DNA of 24,501 nt from Chitinophagaceae bacterium (GCA_023251195.1 JAHEZG010000014.1:1-24501); one strand, 5' to 3'. Shown: positions 6,894 through 16,180, counted from the stretch's first letter. Translations and numbers: made by a program. The notes: generated by a model from the letters alone, not told the origin.

Positions 6894-7700
6894 ATGAGAA
6901 TATTACTATTTACATCATTCTTACTATCTTTTTATTCTTCAGCTTATTCGCAATCACAGAACGGCATAGAAAAAATTATTGTAGAAAAATATTATGTTTC
7001 TGATTCAGCAGATTCAAAAGCAAACAACGGAGGATACTTGCCTGTTGGTTCTGTAACATACAGAATTTTTGTTGATTTGCTTCCAGCTTACCGCTTGCAA
7101 GCTGTATATGGTGTTCCGGGACATCCCATGCAAATAACTACAACTACTTCTTTTTTTAACAATGAAGAAAATGGTGCTTCAATTGCAAATTTCATTTCAT
7201 CAGATAAATTAACAGATAACACTTTAATGATTGATTCCTGGTTATCTGTTGGCGCAACAGCAGAAAATTACATGGCAATTTTGAAAAGTGATGATACTTC
7301 AAAATCTATAATCAATTTTGGTGGCATATTGAGTAATGAAGATTCTTCAGCCGGTATTCCATTATCAATGAGAGATGGAATGTTTCGTAGATCACCCGTT
7401 TCTGTAATTACTTTATTTGGAATTGATAGTTCATTGCTCGCTGTATTTGGAAAAACAAATAAGATTGTAAAGGGGCAAGTGTTTTCAACTGATAATGGTT
7501 CATGGGCATCATTTGGCGGTGCAGTTGGCGTGCATCCAATGAACAGAGTTTTGATAGCTCAACTCACTACTGATGGTGAACTCTCATATAAATTAAATAT
7601 TCAGATTGGAACTCCTGAAGGCAAAGTTGAAAATTATGTTGCAGAAAATCCAAGCGGCAATGAAATATTATTTCCGGGATTAACATTCCCACTCCGATAA
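6894..7700 (+). CDS. Exported protein, paralog A of the NGLE/EKYYVSD domain family
   Basis: 268 residues: a signal peptide (1 to about 20) and a single domain, with no T9SS sorting domain. Landmarks shared with the proteins at 7867, 12130 and 16247 are NGIEKIIVEKYYVSD, LPVGSVTYRIFVDLLPAYRLQAVYG, TSFFNNEE, MIDSWLSVG, NEDSSAGIPL, and NRVLIAQLTTDGELSYKLNIQIGTP with a closing PGLTFPL. The alternating hydrophobic pattern and glycine turns suggest a beta-rich extracytoplasmic fold. I do not recognise the domain and assign no function. Lacking a sorting domain, it should remain periplasmic, be shed, or be held by another protein. It is the first gene of the locus and has its own promoter element. 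Confidence 0.8.
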   Translation: MRILLFTSFLLSFYSSAYSQSQNGIEKIIVEKYYVSDSADSKANNGGYLPVGSVTYRIFVDLLPAYRLQAVYGVPGHPMQITTTTSFFNNEENGASIANFISSDKLTDNTLMIDSWLSVGATAENYMAILKSDDTSKSIINFGGILSNEDSSAGIPLSMRDGMFRRSPVSVITLFGIDSSLLAVFGKTNKIVKGQVFSTDNGSWASFGGAVGVHPMNRVLIAQLTTDGELSYKLNIQIGTPEGKVENYVAENPSGNEILFPGLTFPLR

Positions 7701-7758
7701 AAATTATTTTGTTACGGTCTGAAATATATAGTCTGTTTAATACAGTATTAAATATTCG

Positions 7759-7776
7759 TTTACACTAACATAACGA
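7759..7776 (+). promoter_or_regulatory. Weak Pho-box-like direct repeat upstream of 7867 gene
   Basis: TTTACAC (7759-7765), TAAC, ATAACGA (7770-7776): a 7-4-7 layout with the AC dinucleotides in phase, 91-108 bases upstream of the start. The second half-site is degenerate. It is listed because the same layout occurs ahead of porin, pstS and the 14493 gene. Confidence 0.25.
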
Positions 7777-7866
7777 ACTGATAGCATCAAGTTAAGATAG
7801 CCGTAATATTCTAAATAGACTTTTGTGCGATAAAAAACACAAATCAAAAAAAATAATTAATCGGCT

Positions 7867-8964
7867 ATGAAAAAAATTACATTACTATTTACATTCAGTC
7901 TTCTTGTTTTATTCGCTCGTGCACAAAATGGTTTGGAGTGTGTTGAGGTAGAAGTCTATTATGTTGCAGATGCAAATGATACCCTTGCAAATGCAGATGG
8001 AGGGGTTCTGCCAGTAGGTTCAAAAACTTATCGTGTATATGCTGATATGCTTCAGGGATATAAGTTTCAGGCAGCTTATGGTGTGCCGGGTCATGAATTG
8101 CGCCTTGAAACCACAACATTATTTTTTAACAACATTGACAGAGGTGCTACTTCACCAACTTATACTAAACCACAAGCCGCTTCTAATACAGTAATGCTCG
8201 ATTCATGGTTTTCTGTTGGTGCCGGATGTACAGGAAATTATGGAATCTTTAAAAGCGCTGATGACGGAGTAGCTACAGTAGTAAATAATTTTGCTCCTCA
8301 GGTTCTTCAAAATAATGATACAGCCGCAGGAATTCCGCTCACTCAACAGGATGGATTAATTGCCGGAAGTCCTGAGCAGGTAACATTTGTAGGATTCACA
8401 ACTCCGGAGCTTGATGTTTTTGATGCGGGTTCGGTTGGGAATTTACTCTCGACACACAATGCTTCATGGGCTTCCTTGAATGGATCAAAAGGATATGACA
8501 CAATAACGAATAAAGTTTTGATTGGTCAGTTTACAACCGACGGAATTTTTTCTTTCAAACTGAATATTCAGATAGGAACGCCAACAGGCGGAGTGGAAAA
8601 TTATGTTGCAGATTCTGCGGTGGCTAATGAAATTATGCTTTCATGTTTGACATATGTTTCCCCCGTAGATACTACAGAAGATACAACCGGTGTAGCAGTT
8701 TTTGTATTATCAGGAATTGAATCGCTTTCAATTTACCCGAATCCAACAAATGATTTTGTAACAGTTACATTCAATAAAACAAAATCAACTGCGCATTACA
8801 CACTCTTTGATATTGAAGGAAAAGTTTTAGTCTCAAAAGAATTGAATGGCAGCGCGGTTAAAAATGCTGAACAGATTGATCTTTCGTTGCTTGCCAATGG
8901 AGTTTACATTCTGCAATTAAGAACTGATGGAATTACTACAAACAAAAAAATAATCAAGAACTAA
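7867..8964 (+). CDS. Paralog B of the EKYYVSD domain family with T9SS sorting domain
   Basis: 365 residues. Signal peptide 1-19 (ending FARAQ), then the shared domain (about 20-265: NGLECVEVEVYYVAD, LPVGSKTYRVYADMLQGYKFQAAYG, LFFNNID, VMLDSWFSVG, NNDTAAGIPL, NKVLIGQFTTDGIFSFKLNIQIGTP). A short linker follows, then a C-terminal type A sorting domain from about 285 (SIYPNPTNDFVTVTF ... GVYILQLRTDG ... KKIIKN). The sorting domain directs export through the outer membrane by the type IX system and usually leads to attachment to the cell surface. It closely resembles paralog A over the shared part, a likely local duplication. It lies 39 bases upstream of the TonB-dependent receptor gene, probably in one transcript. 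Domain function is unknown. Confidence 0.82.
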   Translation: MKKITLLFTFSLLVLFARAQNGLECVEVEVYYVADANDTLANADGGVLPVGSKTYRVYADMLQGYKFQAAYGVPGHELRLETTTLFFNNIDRGATSPTYTKPQAASNTVMLDSWFSVGAGCTGNYGIFKSADDGVATVVNNFAPQVLQNNDTAAGIPLTQQDGLIAGSPEQVTFVGFTTPELDVFDAGSVGNLLSTHNASWASLNGSKGYDTITNKVLIGQFTTDGIFSFKLNIQIGTPTGGVENYVADSAVANEIMLSCLTYVSPVDTTEDTTGVAVFVLSGIESLSIYPNPTNDFVTVTFNKTKSTAHYTLFDIEGKVLVSKELNGSAVKNAEQIDLSLLANGVYILQLRTDGITTNKKIIKN

Positions 8965-9003
8965 AAATTCAGTTTCATAGTATCAGGTTCGTTTTGTTTG
9001 CCC

Positions 9004-12000
9004 ATGAAAAAATTAATTCTTTCAGTACTTTTTATAATGAGTATTTATACTGTTACAGTTGCCCAGGGAATTGTAAGAGGAAAAATTACTGATGCAACAG
9101 GCGAAACACAAATTGGTGTTACCATAGTTGTAAAATCAAATCCATCCATCGGAACTGTAACAGATCTGGATGGAAACTATTCAATTAACCTGAAAGATTC
9201 CACCACACAAACATTAGTTGTTTCGTCCATAGGATATGAATTAATGGAAGAAGTTGTTCATGCAAAGAAGGGAGAAGTTGTAATCAAAAACTTTATTCTT
9301 AAATCAACAGCGCATGAAATGAAAGAAATAGAAGTGACCGCAAAAGGAAATCATGCAAAGGATTCTTACATCGAAAGCATGAAAAAAAGTTCTTCTGTTA
9401 CACTTGATTATATTTCTTCTGAAACAATTAAGAAAACCGGCGATGCAAATGTTACTGCCGCTGTGGCGCGTGTATCAGGTGTTTCAACAAACGGAAGTTT
9501 TATTACAGTGCGTGGAATCGGCGACCGTTATGTAAAAACTGCGATCAATGGTTTGCGCATTCCAACACTCGACCCATTTACAAATAATATTAAACTCGAT
9601 TTATTTCCAGCCAGTCTGGTTGACAATGTTATAATCACAAAAACCGAAAGCCCCGATTTGCCCGGAGATTTTGCAGGCGCATACATTTCTGTTGAAACAA
9701 AAGATTATCCTGAACAGCTTGCAGTAAACATTGAAACTTCAGTCGGTTATAACAATCAAACAACATTTAAAGACATTGTTTCATCACAAAAAAGTTCTAC
9801 CGATAAGTTTGGATTTGATAATGACTTTCGCGACCATGACCATAATTCATTTATACAAACTATAAAGCAGCCAACCGATTACCAGCAATTTGTAGCTTTA
9901 GGTTTGGGCAGTTACTACAATTCGTTGGGTGTTACAAACGAAAACTGGAATTCAAATGGCGATATGTACTACCGCCTTGGCCTGGTTCAACTTGGATTGC
10001 TTGCCCCTGTTCATTTGAATGATAATGCTGCCTATCAGGAAGCAAAAATTATATACATCACCGGGCCTTATGCGCAACAGGCATTTCAAATTATTAATGC
10101 AGATGTTCCTGAGTCAGGTCAATCTTTTAAAAATAACTGGAATACCATTTCACGAAAAGCACCACTTGATTTAAGTCAGAGTTTCAGTATCGGAACTCAA
10201 ACAAATCTTTTTGGAAGACCATTGGGATTTATTGTAGGTTACCGATATGGAAGTTCTACCAAGTATGATCCAGCATATATGGCAAGTAAAATCAGAGCTG
10301 ATGGTTCGCGTGAATCATTATTTAACGGACAACACAGCGATGAGGTAAATGGATGGAGCGCTATTGCAAATGTTGCTTATAAATTCAGTCCGAATCACAG
10401 CCTTTCTTTTTTGTTCATGCCCAATTTTTCGGGAGCAAACAAAGCGGATAATCTGCTCGACAATTTAGATTCGACCATACTCATTTATAAAAAAATACAA
10501 TTTTATGAGCAACGGAAACAAATGGTTTATCAATTTAAATCAGAACACTTTTTTCCTGCAAAAAAAATAAGAGCAGAATTCAATGCATCTTATACAGATG
10601 GTAACAGCAGTGTTCCGGATTTTAAAACACTCCGATATATTTATCGCAAGGATATTGACACCTGGCAAATTGGAGGTGACAATGGAGATATAGACAGATA
10701 CTACAGATACCTTTCTGATAATCTTTTTGATTCAAAGGCATCAATTAAAATTCCATTTTACGATAAACCGGGTTTACCCAGAAAGTTAAAATTTGGTGGA
10801 GCGTATCAATATAACTTCAAGGAGAGCCAGCAGTATGATTACAATGTTCAGTTCGGAATTAATTCAAACCTGGCTCTTAAAAATGGAAACATCGATGAGT
10901 TTTTCGATTTAAATAATTTTGGATTTACAGATGGAACTGTCAGTGGAATTCCATACAGCACCATCAAAGAATTTTATGTTGAAGACGGCACACCGGCCAA
11001 TCACACATTCGGCAAAAGTGAAATCACCGCAGGATTTTTTATGATTGATTATACAATCATTCCTCGCCTCCGGTTTTCTGGCGGAGTGAGAATTGAACAT
11101 GCTGATTTATTTACTGATGTTTTCAAGTTTGATTCCATGGGTTATTTGAAAAATGATCCGCGAAGAAATTACTCGTCTTCCTTTCCATTGGTAAATCCAG
11201 GATTATTAAGTGAAACTAATTACCTGCCGAGTGCCAATTTAATTTTCAAATTAAATCGCGACAGTTCAGGAAATAACAGCGCGCCGATTAATTTAAGATT
11301 GAACTACAGCAGCAGTATTGCACGACCAAGTTTACGGGAACTATCAGATGTGGCGCAGTTGGATTATGAGTTTAAGGAATTTGTTTTCGGAAATTCAGAT
11401 CTTAAAACAGTGCACATAAATAATTATGATTTGCGCTTGGAATCTTATTTCAAATCAGGTGATAATATTTCTATCAGTTTATTATACAAGAATTTTAAAA
11501 ATCATATTGAACTCGTTCGTTCAGTTGGTTTAACCTGGCAGAATGTTGACCACTCTTATGTGGCAGGAATTGAACTGGAAGGAAAAAAAATCATTACCAA
11601 AAATTTTGAATTCAGAGCCAATGGCGCGCTGCTGAAATCGCAAACAAAGTTTGTGCGAAACCGGGTTGATATTTCAGATGGAGTGAAAGAATACATTCCC
11701 ATTGATACACTTACCCGCACCATGTTCGGGCAGGCGCCGTATGTACTGAATGGAATGCTCACCTATAATTCAGATAGTTTGGGTCTGTCGTTTACGGTTA
11801 GTTACAATGTTCAAGGAGAAAGATTAGTCATCACATCAGCAAATCCATTTATCCCCGATGTGTATGAACTGCCAAGGCAAATGGTTGATATCAAACTCAT
11901 CAAAAAGTTAGGCAAGCACTTCAGTACAAGCTTAACAGTGCGTGATCTTTTAAATACCACCATCACACGAACCTATAAAGATTCAGAATTTATTTATGAT

Positions 12001-12051
12001 GAATTTTCCTACGGAACCAATTTTTCTTTTGGCATTTCTTATAAACTCTGA
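9004..12051 (+). CDS. TonB-dependent outer-membrane receptor with carboxypeptidase-regulatory-like N-terminal domain
   Basis: 1015 residues from the ATG at 9004; a TTG two codons earlier is in frame but less likely. Signal peptide to about 21 (TVAQG), CarboxypepD_reg-like domain (about 22-110: VRGKITDATGETQIGVTIVV, GTVTDLDGNYSINL, SSIGYE), then the plug (about 130-235) with VSGVSTNGSFITVRGIGDRY, TAINGLRIPTLDP, LDLFPASLVDNVIITKT and SPDLPGDFAG, then a 22-strand-type barrel ending FSFGISYKL. The GIGDRY/NG/DPF version of the plug marks a receptor group distinct from SusC. No SusD-like lipoprotein is adjacent. It imports a ligand using TonB-ExbBD energy. The ligand is unknown. It is flanked by paralogs B and C, which may be its surface partners. 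Confidence 0.9.
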   Translation: MKKLILSVLFIMSIYTVTVAQGIVRGKITDATGETQIGVTIVVKSNPSIGTVTDLDGNYSINLKDSTTQTLVVSSIGYELMEEVVHAKKGEVVIKNFILKSTAHEMKEIEVTAKGNHAKDSYIESMKKSSSVTLDYISSETIKKTGDANVTAAVARVSGVSTNGSFITVRGIGDRYVKTAINGLRIPTLDPFTNNIKLDLFPASLVDNVIITKTESPDLPGDFAGAYISVETKDYPEQLAVNIETSVGYNNQTTFKDIVSSQKSSTDKFGFDNDFRDHDHNSFIQTIKQPTDYQQFVALGLGSYYNSLGVTNENWNSNGDMYYRLGLVQLGLLAPVHLNDNAAYQEAKIIYITGPYAQQAFQIINADVPESGQSFKNNWNTISRKAPLDLSQSFSIGTQTNLFGRPLGFIVGYRYGSSTKYDPAYMASKIRADGSRESLFNGQHSDEVNGWSAIANVAYKFSPNHSLSFLFMPNFSGANKADNLLDNLDSTILIYKKIQFYEQRKQMVYQFKSEHFFPAKKIRAEFNASYTDGNSSVPDFKTLRYIYRKDIDTWQIGGDNGDIDRYYRYLSDNLFDSKASIKIPFYDKPGLPRKLKFGGAYQYNFKESQQYDYNVQFGINSNLALKNGNIDEFFDLNNFGFTDGTVSGIPYSTIKEFYVEDGTPANHTFGKSEITAGFFMIDYTIIPRLRFSGGVRIEHADLFTDVFKFDSMGYLKNDPRRNYSSSFPLVNPGLLSETNYLPSANLIFKLNRDSSGNNSAPINLRLNYSSSIARPSLRELSDVAQLDYEFKEFVFGNSDLKTVHINNYDLRLESYFKSGDNISISLLYKNFKNHIELVRSVGLTWQNVDHSYVAGIELEGKKIITKNFEFRANGALLKSQTKFVRNRVDISDGVKEYIPIDTLTRTMFGQAPYVLNGMLTYNSDSLGLSFTVSYNVQGERLVITSANPFIPDVYELPRQMVDIKLIKKLGKHFSTSLTVRDLLNTTITRTYKDSEFIYDEFSYGTNFSFGISYKL

Positions 12052-12129
12052 CCCATGTAACAATTCATTTTATGATTTCAATTATTCTCATCATCTGATA
12101 AAAAACAAAATTTTTTTAAAATAATAATC

Positions 12130-13410
12130 ATGAAAAATATTTTACTCATTTGTACTTGCATGCTTTTTCTATGTGAAGTTGAATCAAAGGCACAGGTGCA
12201 AAATGTTATTGTTGAAAAATATTACATCTCTGATGCAAATGATGCAACGGATACTATCAATGGCCGTGTGCTGCAGGCCGGGTCAATAACTTATCGGATT
12301 TATGTTGAACTGAAGTCCGGTTGTAAACTCCGTAAAATCTATGGCGATGCCAATCATGCATTAAAAATTATGAGCACCGATACTTTTTATAATAACATCG
12401 ACAGACCGAATGCATACTTCGGATACCTAATTAATAACCTGTGGTTTTCAAGTAACCCTACTCTTGCTTTAGATAGTTGGTTAACCTTGGGACTCGGCGC
12501 TAAATATTATTCCGGTATTATAAAACCAAAAGATACTGATGGTTCTTCCATTGTTGCAGGCATGGGAGGATTGCTTGTAAATAATGACCCGAACGCAGGT
12601 ATACCATTATCAGTTGCTGATGGTTTTGTGAATGATACAGTAACACTTGGTACCTGGCTCGATGATGGATTTAAAAACAGTTCGAATGTTGATACTTCAA
12701 TTTTTGGTTCTGTAAATTCAGGCACTGCCTTTATTTCTAACTCAGCATATCTTCAGCAGAACTCCGGTGTTGATGGCGGAGTAGGAAACAAAATATTAGT
12801 AGCGCAATTAACTACTAAAGGTGAACTGTCTTTCGAACTCAACATTGAGGTGATAGATACCAATGGATATATTATCAAGTATGTGGCAAATGGAGATACA
12901 CTTTTACCCAATGAAAAAATTTCTCCGTATCTGAAATTCCCTCCTGTTTGCGGATGCACCGATGCGAATTATCTGGAGTTCAGCGAAGTTTATGGCTGCC
13001 TGAATCCAGATTCATGCAAAACACTTGTTGTGTTCGGATGCATGGATCCGATGGCTTGTAATTATAACCCTAGCGCAAATTATAATATCCAATCGCTATG
13101 TTGTTATCCGGGACTTTGCAATGACCGTGACCTTGCAATTGTATGCCCTGATTTAACATCCAAACGAATAGAACTTTATCCGAATCCGGTGAATGATGTA
13201 CTGACTTTGGAGGTTACTACTGCCAGAGTTGAAACAATTAACTACTTCATTTATGATTCGTTCGGACGATTGTTGATTGAAAAAAGCAGCAGCATGACAA
13301 CCGGAATATCACAGCTTCACATTGATGTTACAAATCTGAAAACAGGAGTGTACATGATTCGGATTTTAAAAGAAGGAACAACGGACGGAAAAATGTTTGT
13401 GAAATACTAA
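12130..13410 (+). CDS. Paralog C of the EKYYVSD domain family with Cys-rich repeats and T9SS sorting domain
   Basis: 426 residues. Signal peptide to about 22 (ESKAQ), then a diverged copy of the shared domain (VQNVIVEKYYISDAND, LQAGSITYRIYVELKSGCKLRKIYG, FYNNID, LALDSWLTLG, NNDPNAGIPL, NKILVAQLTTKGELSFELNIEV). A Cys-rich segment follows (about 275-335). It contains GCTDANYLEFSEVYGC and GCMDPMACNYNPSANY, the latter matching the GC-x-DPxACNYNPxA repeat seen in many secreted Bacteroidota proteins. A type A sorting domain (from about 350: ELYPNPVNDVLTLEV ... GVYMIRILKEG) ends the protein. The Cys pairs suggest a disulfide-stabilised surface segment. It is 78 bases after the receptor gene and 52 bases before the FISUMP gene, so co-transcription is likely. 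Confidence 0.8.
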   Translation: MKNILLICTCMLFLCEVESKAQVQNVIVEKYYISDANDATDTINGRVLQAGSITYRIYVELKSGCKLRKIYGDANHALKIMSTDTFYNNIDRPNAYFGYLINNLWFSSNPTLALDSWLTLGLGAKYYSGIIKPKDTDGSSIVAGMGGLLVNNDPNAGIPLSVADGFVNDTVTLGTWLDDGFKNSSNVDTSIFGSVNSGTAFISNSAYLQQNSGVDGGVGNKILVAQLTTKGELSFELNIEVIDTNGYIIKYVANGDTLLPNEKISPYLKFPPVCGCTDANYLEFSEVYGCLNPDSCKTLVVFGCMDPMACNYNPSANYNIQSLCCYPGLCNDRDLAIVCPDLTSKRIELYPNPVNDVLTLEVTTARVETINYFIYDSFGRLLIEKSSSMTTGISQLHIDVTNLKTGVYMIRILKEGTTDGKMFVKY

Positions 13411-13411
13411 G

Positions 13412-13446
13412 CAGAAAACAGGAATCAGAAAACAGGAATCAGAAAA
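13412..13446 (+). repeat. Short tandem repeat, 14-bp unit, 2.5 copies
   Basis: CAGAAAACAGGAAT occurs at 13412-13425 and 13426-13439, then CAGAAAA at 13440-13446. It fills the gap between two genes. Probably a replication-slippage product with no known role. Confidence 0.7.
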
Positions 13447-13462
13447 AAATACAATCAGTAAA

Positions 13463-14197
13463 ATGAATAAGAATAGAAAAGTTGCTGCTTACCTTATCGC
13501 AATGCTGCCGCTTTTGTTGTTAATGGGAAGTTGCAAGCCTGACAAAAATCCTCCTGTAGTTGCACAGGAAACCGGAACGGTGGTCGACATTGAAGGCAAT
13601 AGTTATAAAACAGTTAAGATTGGAAATCAATGGTGGATGGCAGAGAATTTAAAAGTGAAAAAATTCCGTAATGGAAATTCAATTTCCGATGTAACTGATG
13701 ATTCACTTTGGCAAAATTATACTGCGGCTTTGTGCCTATATCAAAACGATAATACTTCGCCCGGTTTGCTTTACAACTGGTTTGCAGTAACTGGCTCTGA
13801 AAATATTGCGCCAACAGGATGGCATATTCCCACTGATGATGAGTGGAAAGAATTAGAACGATTCATAGGTATAAGCAATGGGGCCGAAGATGTTTCCGGA
13901 TGGCGCGGAACAAACGAAGCTGATAAATTGAAAGCAGCCTCACCCGAAGGATGGACCCAATTTGAAAATGTATGGGGAACAAACACTTATGGTTTCTCGG
14001 CCTTAGCCGGAAGCTGCCGCCTTGGCGATGGCAAGTGGGGAACTCCTGGGTTATTTGCAACCGGATTCTGGTGGACCGCATCATCCTATTCGCCAACCGA
14101 AGCATGGTATCGTTATCTCGATTATAAAAAATCAACTGTTTTCCGATCATCTTGTTCGAAGAATTATGGATATAGTATCAGGTGTGTGAAGGATTAA
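13463..14197 (+). CDS. FISUMP-domain lipoprotein (Fibrobacter succinogenes major paralogous domain)
   Basis: 244 residues. A lipoprotein signal ends LLLLMGSC, with the lipidated Cys at 24. The rest (about 42-244) is one FISUMP domain: DIEGNSYKTVKIGNQWWMAENLK, LYNWFAV, APTGWHIPTDDEWKELE, WRGTNEADKLK, NTYGFSALAGSCR, FWWTASSYS and YGYSIRCVKD are all characteristic. The domain is common in exported proteins of Fibrobacter and Bacteroidota. Its fold resembles formylglycine-generating-enzyme/C-type-lectin-like proteins, and its role is thought to be surface binding, not firmly known. It is the last gene of the 6894-14197 group. No terminator is visible after it. Confidence 0.88.
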   Translation: MNKNRKVAAYLIAMLPLLLLMGSCKPDKNPPVVAQETGTVVDIEGNSYKTVKIGNQWWMAENLKVKKFRNGNSISDVTDDSLWQNYTAALCLYQNDNTSPGLLYNWFAVTGSENIAPTGWHIPTDDEWKELERFIGISNGAEDVSGWRGTNEADKLKAASPEGWTQFENVWGTNTYGFSALAGSCRLGDGKWGTPGLFATGFWWTASSYSPTEAWYRYLDYKKSTVFRSSCSKNYGYSIRCVKD

Positions 14198-14375
14198 TAC
14201 ATACTGCTCTTACAAGTTTTACTGTTATTTATTTATATGAATATTATATCAGGCGATGTAATCTTTTTCCATTCTAAACATCTTGCAACAAGTTCAGGTT
14301 TACAATTTATTAATTGAATGAGCAAACAACAGTCGCTTTTTTTTATTCAAATTATTTTCTGGAAGATGTCAATTG

Positions 14376-14393
14376 TTTACACATCGTTTACAC
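14376..14393 (+). promoter_or_regulatory. Pho-box-like direct repeat upstream of the beta-helix gene
   Basis: TTTACAC (14376-14382), ATCG, TTTACAC (14387-14393): two identical half-sites with a 7-4-7 layout, 100-117 bases upstream of the ATG at 14493. The half-site fits TT(A/T)ACA, as in the pstS and porin sites. The rest of the 14198-14492 gap is AT-rich, with no gene and no clear terminator or TAnnTTTG element. Confidence 0.35.
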
Positions 14394-14492
14394 CACTATA
14401 ACTATTAAATTATATCAAAAACAAATTAGCATAATGTACGGTCAGCATGTTTGCAGCGCATTAAAAAAGATGCATAAAAAAAATCCAAACCA

Positions 14493-16166
14493 ATGAAAAC
14501 AAAAAAAACAATTGCAAAATTAGTTGCTTCGGCAACGCTTGCCATTGCATTTGTGTCAACCGGATTTGCTCAGGCAAACCTTGGCGCAGATTGCGGATGT
14601 CCGCCAGTGGCATCCAGACCAACAGTTCTTGTATCTACCCTGGCAACCAATGGCGGTGCCCTTGATGGGGAACTGCTCGCAGCAAACACAATCTTTACCT
14701 GCGACAAAACATGGATACTTGACAAAAAGATTTATGTACCAAACGGAAAAACTTTAACCATTCAACCGGGTACAGTTATTAAAGGAAACGCCGGAACTGC
14801 AGCAAACGCTACAGCATTGACAGTTGAAGTTGGAGGTAAAATTTTTGCATCAGGTACAGCAGATTGTCAAATCGTATTTACTGCCGCTGCCGATAATTTA
14901 GACGGAACATTCCCGATTGCCAGCAATGGACAATGGGGTGGACTTTGTATTGCAGGTAAGGCATCAAATAATTTAACATTGGCCGCTAATGGTCCTTTCC
15001 AACCCGGTGTTGGCGATGGTCGCCTTTGCGTTGCTGATGGTATCGGAACTTTCGAAGGTTTTGCATCTTCAAACAGCAAAGATCAGTTCGGAGTTACTCC
15101 TGCTTCATTTGATGACAACGACAATTCAGGAATACTGAAGTATGTATCTATCCGTCATGCAGGTGCAGTGCTGCAGGTGGGTGGTGAGTTGAATGGATTG
15201 TCACTTGGTTCAGTTGGAAGAGGAACTACCATTGAGCATGTTGAAATTGTTTCTTGTGCTGATGATGGTATTGAGCTTTGGGGTGGAACCGTTGATTTAA
15301 AATACATCGATTTACTTTTCGGTAATGACGACAACCTTGACTGGGACGACGGATGGAGAGGAAGAGCACAATTCGTTTTTGTTTTGAAAACAGACAACAC
15401 AGCAAATGTTGATAGCGATAACGGAATGGAGTGCGATGCCGATGATCAGAAGTCAAACAACACTTTGCGTTCGCATCCGGTAATATTTAATACCACAATG
15501 ATTGGAAACAGTAAGACAACCCTAACAGCCGACAACAGTTCAATCGCTGCTATCAATGCAAAAGAATTAACTGAAGGAGAAATTTATAACTCAGTATTCG
15601 CGAATTGGAAAAATGGTTTCAATATGGTTAAATCCATGGGAACAAGAGTGAACTCAATAAATGGTGTTTCAAGCGAAGCCTATCATAACTGGGCGAACAC
15701 AGGCGGAAATACAACTGCAAGTTTGAAAGTAAAATGCAACACATTTATCAGTTGCACAAATCCGATTACCGTAGGCAGCAGTTTTGCAAATGTGATTACT
15801 ACTGACACAGCTCAATTTTATACTACAGATGGTAATAAAGCAGTTTCATCTGTTCCGGGTTTTGATTATGTATTTACAGTAAACAATACCACCAATGTTA
15901 TTTCACATCGTGTTGATGCAGTACCAAATCCTGCTTTAACCGGCACCCTTATTTCAACTCCAGTTGATGGGTTCTTTTCTACTGCCGCTTACAGAGGAGC
16001 ATTTGCATCTACCGTTCAAAACTGGTTATCTGCATGGACTTATAACACATTGTTAAATACCGTAACAGGAATTCAGCCATGCCCGACAGACATTAATCAG
16101 GATGGTGTTACCAACAATGTTGACTTTTTACAATTGCTTGGTCAATTCAATCAATCTTGTCAATAA
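14493..16166 (+). CDS. Exported parallel beta-helix-type protein with C-terminal dockerin-like calcium loop
   Basis: 557 residues. Signal peptide to about 26 (STGFAQ). The body (about 30-520) has the repeating short-strand pattern of a right-handed beta helix: ILDKKIYVPNGKTLTIQPGTVIKGN, VEVGGKIFASGTADCQIVFTAA, GQWGGLCIAGKAS, LKYVSIRHAGA, TTIEHVEIVSCADDGIELWGGTVDLKYI, NLDWDDGWRGRAQFV. The opening resembles proteins of many Bacteroidota that accompany TonB-dependent receptors. The last ~30 residues hold DINQDGVTNNVD, a calcium-binding loop of dockerin type (D1, N3, D5, D12), followed by FLQLLGQF, flanked by Cys. There is no T9SS sorting domain, so export beyond the periplasm would need another route or partner. 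It is 80 bases upstream of the large modular gene. Function is unknown; ligand binding or adhesion is possible. Confidence 0.8.
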   Translation: MKTKKTIAKLVASATLAIAFVSTGFAQANLGADCGCPPVASRPTVLVSTLATNGGALDGELLAANTIFTCDKTWILDKKIYVPNGKTLTIQPGTVIKGNAGTAANATALTVEVGGKIFASGTADCQIVFTAAADNLDGTFPIASNGQWGGLCIAGKASNNLTLAANGPFQPGVGDGRLCVADGIGTFEGFASSNSKDQFGVTPASFDDNDNSGILKYVSIRHAGAVLQVGGELNGLSLGSVGRGTTIEHVEIVSCADDGIELWGGTVDLKYIDLLFGNDDNLDWDDGWRGRAQFVFVLKTDNTANVDSDNGMECDADDQKSNNTLRSHPVIFNTTMIGNSKTTLTADNSSIAAINAKELTEGEIYNSVFANWKNGFNMVKSMGTRVNSINGVSSEAYHNWANTGGNTTASLKVKCNTFISCTNPITVGSSFANVITTDTAQFYTTDGNKAVSSVPGFDYVFTVNNTTNVISHRVDAVPNPALTGTLISTPVDGFFSTAAYRGAFASTVQNWLSAWTYNTLLNTVTGIQPCPTDINQDGVTNNVDFLQLLGQFNQSCQ

Positions 16167-16180
16167 AAACATAGGTCAAT

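Noticed and set aside
8998..9003. TTG start for the TonB-dependent receptor
   Set aside because: The ATG two codons later gives a standard signal peptide (MKKLILSVLFIM); there is no reason to prefer TTG.
9004..14197. SusC/SusD polysaccharide utilisation locus
   Set aside because: No SusD-like lipoprotein or carbohydrate-active enzyme is present, and the receptor plug belongs to another group.
14314..14496. 60-codon plus-strand open frame in the gap before the beta-helix gene
   Set aside because: Low-complexity AT-rich codons, no family resemblance, overlaps the likely control region and the next start codon.
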